The notes beneath the pieces are model-generated. The model was given only the letters and a program-made list of their open reading frames with translations, was not told where the DNA came from and did no database searches. Below, in pieces: positions 10,133-24,400 of a DNA stretch of 64,000 nt. The first letter of the stretch is position 1, and each line of letters begins with the position of its first letter. Source of the stretch: Epiperipatus broadwayi (lineage: Eukaryota > Onychophora > Udeonychophora > Euonychophora > Peripatidae); contig JAQFVV010012394.1 of the NCBI GenBank assembly GCA_028023455.1, positions 27,227,053-27,291,052 of the forward strand, given 5' to 3'. The translations under genes and the position numbers were made by a program.

Positions 10133-13100
10133 ACAAATCTTTTATTTATACATCTCTAAATTTTATTGCTTGGTTTTTTAATCTACTGAAATATTTTATT
10201 ATTTATAAAAAGTTAAAATCAGAATGATTTATTTGTAATGTAGAATTATTATTTATATTTTCAATGCATTTATCAATCATTATTTTCTATTATTTCAGTG
10301 AAACTTTTATACTTACATAGTTTAGGTATCGTATATTTTCTCTTCTTTGCAGTTACCAATATTCTTGTGATACCAAGGCTACCTTTGAACTAACTGTATT
10401 TCAGATACGGGCAATTCTCTATTTTCGTACAATTTGCTATTTCATATATATTTCATACTTTGTATTTTTATTGATATATATGACAAAATGCACATACTTT
10501 CATGTATGATTCTCCCTTTCTCATGGACCATTAGTCACTAGTCCCTTCCAACTACTTTTGATGTTAATCACATCCATTTTTGGTGTAAAGATCCAGTCTT
10601 GAGCAGGGTCGTTTTGAGTTACTGCATGTGTTGATAAGTTCTGTCTTATTAGTTTATGTTAGAATGTGTGCTATCACTTAGTGTACATTTCTGTTTTGGT
10701 GAAAAAATTCACTTTTATTAATTCATAAACATGAATGAAAAACAAACAGCAGTGTTGATACAGACAAAAAGAAATAACGGTCTCATAATCTCCATACAAT
10801 CGAGATGAAGATGGCGAATGTAATCGATAATGTGTTCAATTGCGAAAATCAAAATTAAGGAATATTTCCAAATTCACACACTATCAAGTTAATCTTCTTT
10901 ATGCTTTTAAACTTTTTTTAATATTATTCATCTAGATCTTATATATATATGATTGTGTCGCATGAGTCTAATATACTGTATTTATCCTCTCTTTTATTTC
11001 AATTAAAAATATAAAAATTATTTTCAAAGTATGAAAATTTATTATATATTAAGAATTCTTTGAACTTTTTAAAAAAAATAGAAACATAACACTTAGCAGA
11101 AATATATATATATGCATGTATTTTGAAAACTCTTTTTGATGTTTTTTTTACATTGCTCTACTTTCATACATTTCAACTTTCAGACACCTTTCAAAAACCA
11201 TTTTAGTACAAAAGTAGAGGATCGCATGCATATGGGTATGTGGGTATATAAGATGGTGCAAAAGTAATGATCACCTTACTAATTCATCCAAGGCTGGAAT
11301 ATTCATGGCACCTAATGGCGTTGGTCATTGATGATGGTAGTATTCGTTGATATAATGATTTCAGTATTTCTTTGATATTATTAAATCAAAACTATTTTTC
11401 TCTGTTCTGGATTATTGTAATTTTTTTTATAAGGTTATGTACATTTATCAGGAAAGGTAAACTTTGATATAACTTTAATTTTATTCATGCTGAGCATACT
11501 TTTGACATAAGTAGGTCATATTTATAGCAACCTAATGCTATGAACAAACACTAAATAAACTTAGGTTGGTATGAATGTAAAATATCTATGTCGGGGAAAT
11601 CATGGTCATCATTAAAGTTTAAGTTATATAAAAGTTTATACCTTTTTTGCTAAATGTACATAACATTTAAATATTATTACTATGGCTATTTTAGCTATTA
11701 TATGCAATAGAAATATTGGTAATTGTTCTTTTATAACATTGTATCCCAAGTTTGGCATTGGCTATGATGATGATTAGCCAAGATGATGTTTATTTTTAAA
11801 TTCAATCAAAAATGATGATTGTTGACTATTAAATACAGTAGTAGTTATTACTGGTGATGCTATTTTTATTACTTATATTTGATTTATTGATTTCTGATAT
11901 CAATTCTTTGCTCATTTACCATGTTGCATTCCTTTATTTATGTTTGATCGCCCAACACTTCTGCTATCTTCTTTATTCCATATGGTACAATATATATTAT
12001 GAATTCTGGTTAAAAAACTTAATGCAGTTAAAGGCTATTTTTTTGTTCTATTCAATATATAGTATCTTTAACTTTTTGTTAGCTCTATTTTTTATGAACA
12101 TAATTTTAAATGTGTTGTTGGTAATGTTGATTATATATTAAGTATACAATATTTGAGATTTAATTAAAAAGTTTGTGAATAATTATAAAGTTTCCACTTA
12201 TTTAATTGCAGTTTTGAGCAACTGTTAATTAATAAAATAGTTCTGGAAAAAAAAAAGAGAAAAAAATGTATGTTTTTGCAAACAACTTCAAATGAAAGGG
12301 GGAGGTCTCTAAAATTATAAATAGAATTAGTAATACAGCCGTAATGGTAATTTACTATTTTGACATTAATTTTAGTCATTATTTTATTAAAATATATACA
12401 TATAAACATTACCCACTGGTTACGACTTACGAATCAATGTTTAAATCAACATACATACAAAGGCAGTATAATTGCTTGCTACTTTTTTCAATAAGAAAAA
12501 AAAAGTATACATATTCATAAGAGATCAATTATAAATTTAATGTGCTGGGAATATACCATTTCTTTTTTTTTTTTTAATCTTATTGCGCATTTTAAATAAA
12601 AATGTTACTAAAAGCTTCACAAAAGAGGGAGGAGGGCTTGTAAATATACATTATGTATGCTTCAGTACATATTTATTTTGCCTTATTTAGTTAGTCAGCT
12701 TTGCTTATCCATCACGAAATGTAATTAACAATTATATATATATATAACAGTTTTATTTTATTTAATATCTATTTTCGAAAGAGTGAAATATTTATAGGTG
12801 TGTGTTTGTGTATATCTCAAATTAGTTTCTTTATTAGTTTTGTAAATGTTGCTATTATTAAAAATAAATGTACCAACTGCTTATCTCAATTAATAATGCG
12901 TTTTTGCTGTTTTATAGGTTTTTAGTTATTGTCGATTATTAAATGTACATAAATTATGTTTTTAAATGACTGTTTGGTAAATAAGCTTTGAAATTGCAAA
13001 CACATTGATGTTGCTATAGTAACTTGCTATTTGATTTACTGAGTGCATCGTCATTTATCTATATACCTTCTAGGAAAAAGTGTAGAACATCCTGTGATCA

Positions 13101-15402
13101 TATGGGGAATATATTTGTACTTTGTACATAAATGTGTATGCATAAATAAACACAATGCTTTTGTATTCATCTTTGTAACATGATGTTACATCTGAAGTAG
13201 AATAATTTTGAAATTTAATGTAGTTGTGTTAATAATAAGCTATGTTAGGCCAGATGCTTTATTTGTCTCTCATTAATTGTTATGCTCCTTGGCAGAATTA
13301 GTAAAAAAAAAAAAAACTTAGCATGTGATGTATTCATATTTTAGCTATCTTCAATTCTTTTAAAAAGTACATGTTGAATTTTATAATTGGATTTATTAAT
13401 ATTCTTATATCCTTTCACTTTTTATAGAACTTGATCAGAGTAAATTATAATTACATAGGTTTTTTTTTTTTCTGATTGGGCAGAAGGGTAAAAGAAGATA
13501 TTGATGGAAAGATCCTTACCCAGTAGTGGTCTGTTTATAAATTGTTTAACTACATCCCCTTTTTAAAGCTATTTGTGTAAATTTTATTAAAAAGCTAATA
13601 GAAAAAAGAAAATAGTAATGATTAATTAAAAAAAAAAAATGGTATCTCAAGAAAATTAAATAAAATAAAAATTATGCTCATTAAATTATTTATTTATTTC
13701 TAAAGACTGCTTGCTGAATTTTTAATATATTATGCAGCATTGGATCCTATGGTTGTCACTTATGAACACCAACAAGAAAGTTAGGGAATCTGATTGCCAT
13801 TACAATCTGGTGTTGCTGAGGACTAGAATAAAATGCCACAAAATGTATTGTTGCTGTTGATGCAGAAATATTGAAGCAACAAGGACAGACATATCAGATA
13901 ATTAAAAATATGATTCAGAGAAAAATGTCATTGAAATTAAATAATACTGATCTATAATTCTTGACAGGAAAATCAGTGATATATTTTGAACATTTTTATG
14001 TGACTAAAGAATCTAAGCACCTTTTCTATTGTCAAAATACATAATTATAAATAGCAATGTATGATAAAATATATAGATATGCTATTATTAGCAGAAATAT
14101 TTTATAGTAATTGTAATAATACTATGTAAAGGAATCACTGTTCTACTAGGGACAGATAGGATTGTGGTAATCAGAATATTCATTGTAAGAAAATTTTTGT
14201 ATCTGCTTTCTTGCACATACTTTGCATACCTAAATATTTTTTAAATAATTATGAAAATTTGCACTTGAAAGTAAAATTTTCATTTAATCAAATACTTTAT
14301 GAAACATAATGCAGTTGTTTGGCATTTAGAGATTTTTTTTTATGGATGAAACAATGGTACTGTCATAGGTAAAATGTTTAGTTTTCATAGCGTAATTTAC
14401 AAAACTAGCAGTTAATTACTAAATTTGTACCATCTCATTGGTAGCATCCAATAGGATAATACTTTTGCAATTCTGACTTTTGGCCATCATGAATTGAATC
14501 AATTTCCTATTCATTTTATTAATTTTAGCATGAAAATCTATGATTTTAGTTATTTTTATTTTATTATTTAAGATGTAATTGCCATGTTTAGTGATTTATA
14601 AGCATATACTTTCAAGTACTTATATATCTAATTCTTAATTATCTTAATCAGAACAGTTAATTATAAGCATACTCATATCTTACTTATAAAATATCTGATC
14701 TCGATTAAATCAAATTGAGTTATGAAAGGAACATATATTTCCATTGACTATTTATTATTGAATTAATTTTAGTAAATCTCTAGTAAGTTTTGCAATAAAT
14801 TACTTACAGAAAACAATTATTACTGATATAATTTGAAGTTTACCAACAAAGTATACTATTAGAGCTGCTTTCAAATCTGAAAACATAATCACTTATGTGC
14901 ACCCCCCCCCCCCAGGCTTATAAAGTACATGACATTGTGATTTATAGGATGGATGGAAGTTAAAGTTCAATATTTATTAGAGCAATGGGTTTTAAGAACT
15001 CTGATTATATTCCAAGCGATCAGATAAATTACTAGTGTTTTCAATCATCTAATTTCTGAAGACAGATAGATTATTCATATAATATTCAACATCAGACAGA
15101 ATTCATTTTTTTTTGTATGAAATTATATGAAGTATTTTCCTTTAATCTTATGAGTTCAGTAATTAAAAGTATTTAGGATATGATTATTAGCCATTTTTGT
15201 TAATATGTATATTGTAGCTTATCATAATGGAAACTGCTTTAAAAAATTTAATATAAAATTTTTGTTTTATATTCTAGTATAAAGTTGAAATGTTATTTTT
15301 GTTTTATAAATGTTCAGCCATAAATATATATTCTTGTTATGATGTGTTTTTTTTTTTTTTTTTGCAAAATGAAAATGTACTGATTTGTTTATATATATAT
15401 AG
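10133..15402. other. Non-coding stretch upstream of the first visible CCT3 exon, probably intronic
   Basis: Since the visible CCT3 coding sequence starts at residue ~49, this is probably intron, with the exon or exons for the N-terminus beyond the left edge. I searched both strands by eye for the conserved N-terminal segments (PVLVL...NTKRESG, NINAAKTIADIIRTCLGPK) and did not find them. The stretch holds microsatellites, poly-A/T runs and a C12 tract at 14902-14913, and no other recognisable element. Confidence 0.5.
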
Positions 15403-15465
15403 ATGTTAATGGATCCTATGGGTGGTATAGTTATGACCAATGATGGCAATGCCATTCTGAGAGAG
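15403..15465 (+). CDS. cct3: CCT3 exon a (equatorial domain, TNDGNAIL motif)
   Basis: Twenty-one codons read [21 protein letters not shown], matching about residues 49-69 of other CCT gamma proteins. TNDGNAIL is part of the nucleotide-binding surface. The acceptor is tatatatatag and the donor GTATGT. The exon starts and ends in phase 0. The Met at its start is internal in the protein, not the initiation codon. Confidence 0.95.
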
Positions 15466-18400
15466 GTATGTAGCATTGATTAAATTATTATTGCATCTTT
15501 ATTTAATTTTAGTTTGATGTATATATGAATGCACATTTTGTGCTTTTATGTGTATAATGCATGAACAAATTTACTAAAAATATTTTTCAAACACATTTTA
15601 CTTAATAAGAAAATATATTGATGGAGATATATTTGTACATATTTATACATTGTAATAAGAAATGATGTATGGTAAGCACACTGACAGGAAAAGAAAGAGA
15701 AACATTAATTCTGTATTTAATGTATCCAAGTTTGATGGACTAATTAAATAATTTTTTATCTATGAATGAGACCATGATCCAATAGTTTCTCTATGTTCAA
15801 ACTTAACATAAATATTCATTAATAAAATAATCTAAAGATATTAATGACCATGGAACATTGAAATAAACTTAGTCTTTAGGACTTCATAGCAAGAATTGCT
15901 ATTTTGGAATTAAAATGATAAAAATTTAACCCTCAAATATTTCATTGTTACTAACTAATTAAATATAATTTTATAAATTGGCTCAAGATTAATAATATTC
16001 ACTGGTATAATAATAATGCTTACTATATTATAAATGTTACTAATAATCAATAAAGAATAAATTTGAAATAGTGATAACATGTTCATTTTTTTTATCATTT
16101 TTTTTTGTATTAAACTCATAGTGTAACTTTAAAATTAAATACAGTGGCATATAATAAAAAAACTATAGAGAAATTCATAATGTATGCAATTTAATACATA
16201 TATGTTTTTTTTATATTTAATTTGAATACAGTGTATTTAAATTCCACTTTTTTTCTTATTTAATTTAATTGTTTATCTTATATTTTAAGATATTATTTCA
16301 TGCATTTTATTACATTTATATTTTATTCATAAATATTTGATCATCATAGTCTTTTAAAAATATATACTTTTCATAATAATAACATTTGTCTTAACGGAAG
16401 AGAAATAATACATTTATGAATTAACAATGAATAGATGGATATTTTTTTTTTTAAAGTTTCAATAATATGATTCATCTTGAATGATATGAAACTTATAATT
16501 CTCGCAACAAAATTAAATATGCATTATGTAATATGAAATCTATAAATAAATATTTTTATTTTCATTTAACCATATCTTCATAAGAAGTTTATAAAGTTAT
16601 TCAAAATAGAGATCATATATCAGTCCTCTTTCATAGAAGGCTTTTCAACTATTATTTGCTTCTAATTTTCTAAGATTTTAAATATTTTTTAAATTTTACA
16701 TATATACCTTCTTTTCTGTTAAAATTAAATTTTATTTTTGAAAGAAAAATATTTTAATTTTTTTTTATATCAATATTTTGTTTTTCTTATTTAGATATAT
16801 ATTTGTTTTTATTTTAGATATATATATATTTTTAAATAAAAAAAATATTGTCTTTCAATAAGTTTTTTTGATATTTAAATTCTTATTTATTATTTAGATC
16901 ATTTCATACTTTTATAAGCTTTTATTTTTGTATCTATCGGTCTGAGAAATCTTGTAACTCAATTTTCATCCACTTTCCAATTTAGTTGAACTTTTGCGTG
17001 TATTATTGATGATAATATATTTTTTTAGAGTTTGCAAATAATTTTAGCAATAAATTATATTTAAACTTTTTTTTATCAAATTAAAAGTAGAAAATAAAAA
17101 ATATACAATAATTTTTTTTTAAAGACATCTTTTTATTCATATAAATGTACTAAAAAGTAAAAAAAAATAATTCTTCAATTTTCATAGTGACGATATTGTG
17201 CAACCAAAATCAAAACATGCAATGCTTATATTAAAAATATTCTTAGATTATTTCTGAACATGTTGTCACATAATATTATGAAATTGAAAAAAAAATATTA
17301 TTTTTTCTTTTTATTATTTTTGAAACTGAATATATTTTATTTTTTGCAGAATGTTTTTTTTTCTTCTAACATTTATTTTTTTAAATGTTTAGTTTTTTTA
17401 TAACACGAAATACAAACATAATGATATTGATAGAATAATGAAAAGCTACAATGAAAACAGAATTAAAACTATAATTATTAACATTATTAAATAAAATCAA
17501 ATATAAGTCAAGAAATGAATTAGAAAGTAATTATAAGCAATTAAAAAGTGGGTTTAAAACGTTTTTTTAATAAATAAACTAATTCTAAATATCTGTTAGT
17601 ACCATTATTTGTATTGCCAGTTGTTCCATTTTAATGTATATATAAATTTTCAGGTTTTTTTTTTCTTCTATTTTACTTCAGTCAATCCAACAACATACCA
17701 ATTAATCATTTTTAGCTGTGCCTCTACTTCTGTTACTTTTTTATTATTATAGTGATATGACAATTAAGATCCCTGTACAATATTTTTAATTATTGCTAGG
17801 CTTACAAATAGCTGTTTCTTTACTTAGCTTTAAAAAATTTAATATTTCTGAGGAACTTCATGAATAAGAAAAGTTAACATATTTATGATTTTGTTGTGTA
17901 AACTATCTGTGTGTTAATATTATCGAAAGGCAAATTATTTAAATTAACTTCAGTTTATATAAAAGCATTTTTGTGAATTTAGATTGAACATTTTTTTAAA
18001 ATGGCATCTGTAGTAGATAAATAATATTAGCGTTTGTATTTGTGAACTTGATTACTGATTTTAAAATAACACCTGCAATTAAAAGTTGATCACTACTCAG
18101 ATTATTCCGTAAACTTAAACTAAGTACTGATTTTAAAATTGCATCTACAATTAAAAGTTGTTTAGCATATTGTTAGTAATATTGTCATGCGGCAGATTAT
18201 TCAAATTATTTTTATAGTCTATATCTTGGAAATAGGAAGTGTAACAATTCATAATCATATGCCTAGAGTTAATGTTTATGAGTGCATGCTTAGAGTTGAT
18301 GGAGACACTCTTGTAAAGTAGAATATAGATTATAGTTTCTAGATATAATAATTGGAAAGCTATTTGCTTTCTTAAAACCAAAACTGGTGGAATAGACATT

Positions 18401-21400
18401 ATTGTTTGATCAATTGTTAGATTTGAAGTAATTCCTTTATGAATCTTTTTATTTTAGTATCATAACCACACATACTTATGTGCATATATATGAAAAAATA
18501 TGTATGTAATATGTTTTTTAAAAGGTTATAATTTTATAAAAGTAAAAAATTAATAAAAATTGTTCATGATAGATAGACTATGTATCAAAATGCGACAGCA
18601 GTGAATAGATTACTTGATGTTTCAAAAATTAACATTGACAAAGCTATGGATGATTCCATATTTCCAAAAAATTTTTTACCTCAGTTTTACGGTATTTTGT
18701 GAATTAAAATAGGAAGATAGGAGAATAAAAATAAATGATATAATTATTTTTGCAAATAATGCCAGAGTTTCTGCAAATATTACAAGAGACATAGGAGTAA
18801 AAATAAATTCTAAAATGGCTAAAGTAGTATAAAATGGGTTTTCTAAACAGGAGAAAATAAAGATTGATAATAATGAATGAGAAGTTAATGATTACAACTA
18901 TCTTAATGAAATTATTAATAGAAGTGTAAATGTAAAAGGACAAAATTATGCATGCTTTTGGTAGAAATAATTTTACATTTAAAAGAAATATGTCTATGGG
19001 TTTGAAAAGGAAGATTTTTGATAGATGTGTTTTGTTCCTTCTTATAAATGAATGTGAGACATGGATACAACAGAAGAACATTATAAAAACTTCACTCTAT
19101 ACAAGGAAATATGGAAGAGACTGAAATGTAGCTGCATTGAGCATATTTCTATAACAAGTAATAATAGATGTACAATTGATGTTTTAAACTGAACCCCAAG
19201 AGATTTTAAGAGAGTTAGAAAAGTCCGTGTGGTGATATTGATGATTGATGAATAAGAAAGTCTTCTGGGGTGATGTAAAGGAGAGAAAAACTTGGATTGA
19301 TAATGATTGAAAATGATATATATGTAAATTTATATTAAGGTTTGGTGTTTACCATTTGATGTTTACTATGTATTATTCTGTTTAATTTCCAATGTTTTGA
19401 TGATAACATTAATCCATGTCACGGTTAAGGTTGTAATGCAAAATTGATATGTCTTAAATAATAATAAATAACAATTCTTCATTAAAACCATTTGTTATTT
19501 CATTGTAGAAATTAAAACAGAATAATATGAAATATAACTCACATAAGACTTTATTAAATAATATATTAATATCAATGTATATATACAGACTAAGAATTCT
19601 CAATCTAGGTGGTAAAAAAATAAATATTTTTTCTTATTTAATTAAATTATAATTATGCATTCTTTCACATATGTTAGTGATGCTGTGGTTAATTAATCTT
19701 TAGGATTTTATAAGTTTAGCGGTTTTGGGATATAACTTTGGATCCCATACTCATAGGTTTAAAAATGATAACTCTGTTATAAGTTGTTATTCATTTATGC
19801 AAATGTATTTGAATATTTAACTAGTCCATTGTTTGGAGAGAGCAAAGCAAGCTTCTCTTCTGTTAGGCTAAGCTTATAAATATCTTAAAGATTAAATAAC
19901 CACAGCTTCACTAACATATGCCAAAGAGTGCATAATTACAATTTTAATAGTGAAGAAAAAAGATTACTTATTTAATTAAAATAATTGATTTAATATTAGT
20001 TAATTTTTAAATTAATGACAAACAATCACTTGCAGTATATGATAAAACAAGCTGTTTTTTAGTTTAGTATCATCTATTGTTCAACTAAATTGTCTTGGCT
20101 TCAAAATCTTGGGCTGATTTAAATTCCAGATTTTTTGTTTGAATGATAAAAGGGTTAAAGAGGTATTAATTCCAACTTTGAATCCCAAGCCTCATTCATA
20201 AAATCAAAAGCCAGAAAAGAGTCTAGTGGTTGGGGTTTAAATGTATTACCATGTGATGATTACTATTTAATCAGGTTAACTGTGTAGGTGGCAGTGATCA
20301 TCTCTTCACCTTTTTTTCTAACTTCATGAAGTCCAATAACTTCTATTTAATATGAGACATTTTTTCTTCCAATTCTTGCAATTTTCCTTCACTTAAAAGT
20401 GATTTTGCAGTTCTAAGTACCTAAATACAAAGTCTTCATCAAATGGCAGTCTCAGTCCACAATCGGGATTTTTAGCACTCTGCCTTGGCTGGTAACTTTA
20501 CAGCCTCCTTGGGAATAAGGTCCACGATTAATTTTTGTCTGTCATGATTGTATATATCTAATAGAAAAAAAATGTTTCATTCACATACACATTCATTCTG
20601 CCTTATCAGGCAACAGAGAAGAAAGACCATGGTATTTTTTGATCTTAAACTCAGAGGTTAAAAAGCCAATAAATTCACCACACTGGTTAATGCGTGTTGG
20701 TGAGCAGCCCATTCTTGTTCTTATACTATATAAATAATCATGTAGTAGTAATATCTGCAAACAACAAGAACTATGGAGTAGGCATTAGAAATTTGCCATA
20801 AGGCCTCTAAGAGAAAGCAAAGGGTCTCCTTTTAGTTATCAGCAAACTCTTGAGTTTTATTTGTGTGTGTGTGTGGTGGAAATATCTTTTTGGTGTAAAT
20901 TCATTATTTGAGAAATACATATTGAACTTGAATGTGGTTTTTATGTGAAAGGAGACTTGTTTATGTTGTGGGATGATTTCAAAAGCATTCTCAAAAGATT
21001 CAATGCTTCTATTGGGAAGATGTAGCAGGGAATAGAATACATTGGAGAACTACATTTAGATATAGTGTTGAGCAATTTTAGAATGAAAAGATTTCTGCTG
21101 AAGAAAGTAAAGAGCAGCATTATCCTAAAATATTAAATAAATAGAAAAATGGACAACCATGTTCTATATGTAAATTTATTTGTGGTTCATGGATGGGTTT
21201 GTGTAGTCATTTCACAAAATTCATCTTTAGAGCAGTGGTTTTTTTTTTTTTTAATTCTTGGAATTAGAATGGTCATACTCATTTACAAATGACTTCTATA
21301 TATATATATATGTATAAGATGTATTTCCGTTCCTTGTCTTTGAAATAGTATGAAACCGCCTTTTAGTTTTATTATCATTAGCTATTTAAGTATTAGTGAT

Positions 21401-24400
21401 GGTAATAAAATTTATATTGTAATTTCAGCCATCTGAACAAGAATTGTGGGTATTTTGTTTTTAATAAATGAAGTGGTAACAAAAAAGTCTCCTAGGTATT
21501 AGATGATATTAATAAAGAAAGTAAACTTGAAGTGTTTGCATATTTATTGCTATAATTAAATCTTATCTTTTTTAAAAAAAAAAATCATATCATCATCAAT
21601 TTTTCAACATAATCCTTGTTTTGAAAGAAAATTTATTTACATAAATTGTAATAGACTTAAAAATAAAAATGTTTATGAGTGATGTAATGGAGAACTGAAT
21701 ATATTGTTAATCACACATGTGTGTGTGTTGAAGTGTTAATTAAAAAAAATAAAAATCTTTGGATTATTTTTTGAAACTGTCCCGTGCTTTATGCACTTTG
21801 GCTGCATGACAGCTTATTTGCAGTCTTTATAGCAAACATCGCTCTATAACTGATCCCCTCTTGTCCTGCTTCTCCTTGGAATGTAATAAATTCAAATCAA
21901 TACTTTCTAATAACTTTTCCATTCTCTTATTTAATAGCTTAAAATAAATCTTGATGGAAGTAAATGCCAAAAAAATTTTGAAACATAATAAATTAAAAGA
22001 AATTTTTTTCTCTGTTATTTTAGTTCGTCAATTTTTTTGATATATAGACTAACACAATTCAGTTACATTAGTTGTTATAAGAGAATAATTTTTTTTATAC
22101 ACACGCACACACATAAATTAAAGAATGCATAATACAATATAACAAACAGCTACAATTTCGACTGTATAACCTGTGCTTAATCATGCACAAAATTTGGATT
22201 TTTAAACACAGGTAGTATAGTTGAAACTGTAGCAATTGGTTGTATACTATAGTGCCCTTCTTAATAGTCAATTTTTATATATAAAATAATATCTCTGCAG
22301 TTTGATTTAACAGTAAATATATATAGCAAATTTATTTTCAATGAAGTTCTTATAAACTCTAGTAGGGAGTCTATTCTAGATTAAACTCCATGAAGATTGC
22401 ATTTATGAACAACTGCAATCAAATTCATATAAAGAATAATATTTAATCACAACTGTGTCATAATAAAATTGTAATTCACATTTATATATTCATATAAGAT
22501 ACTTTTAATCAGTTTATGAATAATAAGCACAGACATTCAAGTATTGTGTGAAAATAATTCACGTAAAACACCAATAATCTGAAATCCTTAAAAATTCAGA
22601 GCCTTTTTGGATTTATGAATCTTTCAAATTTCAGTCAATAGCTCTTTTATGCTCTCATTCCCCATATTGATTTGTAAATGTATGAGTAAATTCTTTTTCA
22701 CTGATGAAATTTTGTTTAGGTAATGTAAATTTTGACTTAAGAGGCATTTTGAATTAATGAGTTGTTTGTTTGTTTGTTTGTTTTTTTAGTAAAAATTTTA
22801 AGATCACTCAATTTTTTTTAGCAAATTGGAAAAAAATTTATTTAATTATTAATTTTCAAATGAATAGAAATGAATATTTGGCATTTTTCAGGATTTTAAC
22901 TTTATAAGTTAAAAATGGTTTTACCTTTTTTTAAAAGTACTGCATGTTTGTTAACCTTTGTAATATGATGTAGCTAGAATTATATGGAAGGGAGTGACAG
23001 TAGCAGGATTAACATATGGTAATGATGCATTTATGTGTTATTAAAGGGTATTAGATAACTTAGAAAAAGTGCAAAGAGAAGTAGGAAGACATGCATTAGA
23101 TGCAAATGTGTGGATAGCAAAGGAGGTAATGCAAGGAGAAATGGGATGGTCAAGTTTTTATATGAGAAATGCAAAAGCAAAATGAAAATGTTCGGTAGAT
23201 TGCAGTTTATGGATAATAAGAGAAATGCCAAAATAGTATTTAATTGGGTTATAAGTAAAGGGCAAGAACAGGATAGGTGAGAAAGATAGTACTTTATGCA
23301 GAAGATTTGGATAAAGAATTTATGTCAGTATACTTCTACAAAAGATCTGATGATTATGTTAGGAGAATTGCTAAGTGTTATAGTAGTAAGGAATGGGATA
23401 GAAGAATACATGCATTAATAAAGAATAGGGAGTTGGAGAGATGGAGAACTAGTATGGAGAGTAAAAAGTTTAAACATATATATAGAAGTAAACGGAATAT
23501 TGGGTGTGAGTTAATATATGATAATAGCAAGGAAACTGGTTTACTGTTTAAGGCTTGAACAGGATCTTTAGCAAGAAAGGAATATGCACATTAATGGAAA
23601 AATGTCGGTGGTTTAGTCTGCAAGTTGTGTAAGGAAGGCATAAAAAATATTAGGCATCTGTTAATTGAATATAAATGCCTGAAAGCAGAAAGGGTACAAA
23701 TAATGAAGTTGTGGAAGCATAAATATTAACTAAGTTATTATACAGAAAATGAATTATTGATTTTTATGCTGGGTTTGGACAAAGATAAGGGGGATTTAGA
23801 TATAAAGGTTATGGAGTTGACAAAGTTTATTTTATGGAAATGGGATGAAGCAGGATAGAGAAGAATATGGAAAAATTCAGGGTAGGGAATGGAAAGGGAA
23901 GGTAAGTGGCTAACAAGTTTCTCTGGGTATAGTGGTCTAGAGATTCCTGACTCCATATAAGGAGAAGTCACAGTGCATCACATCACATATACTTTTTATC
24001 AGCCATATTGAATTTTCGGAAATTTTGGTTTAATACATAATTTTTATGATAACTTTACTTTGTATTTTGCAAAAATCAGAAAAGTAGACTAAGGAATGTA
24101 TTAAGCTGAAAAATATAGTTATTACATATTCAAAGTAACAAATATATATTTTATCACTTAAAAATTATTATTTTAACGTTTCATTATAAATTCTAATTTT
24201 AACAGATAATTTTTAAAATTATATTTTTATTAACAGGTTCTTTGCATTCTTTATAAAATTTTCAGTAAAATGGTATATAACAGGAGTGGTAGCCGTAAAG
24301 TCAATGAAAGTCGCATGCTAGTTTTTTATATATGTAAAGAGCTACACCATATTATTTAAATACACAAAAATAAATACATGTCGTCGAATTAATTAATGTG

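Noticed and set aside
11250-11275. ggtgcaaaagtaatgatcacc, recalling a mariner terminal repeat
   Set aside because: Only one end was found, with no inverted partner or mariner transposase nearby.
13738-13765. ttggatcctatggttgtcact, similar to the start of CCT3 exon a
   Set aside because: The similarity does not continue, the frame lacks TNDGNAIL and there are no splice sites. Probably coincidence, though a tiny duplication is not excluded.
18361-18399. Minus-strand start reading MSIPPVLVL, like the CCT3 N-terminus (PVLVL)
   Set aside because: The match stops after five residues, it is on the wrong strand and it lies downstream of exon a. Chance.
18704-19081. 125-codon minus-strand open frame
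   Set aside because: It is the antisense shadow of a LINE reverse transcriptase fragment on the + strand.
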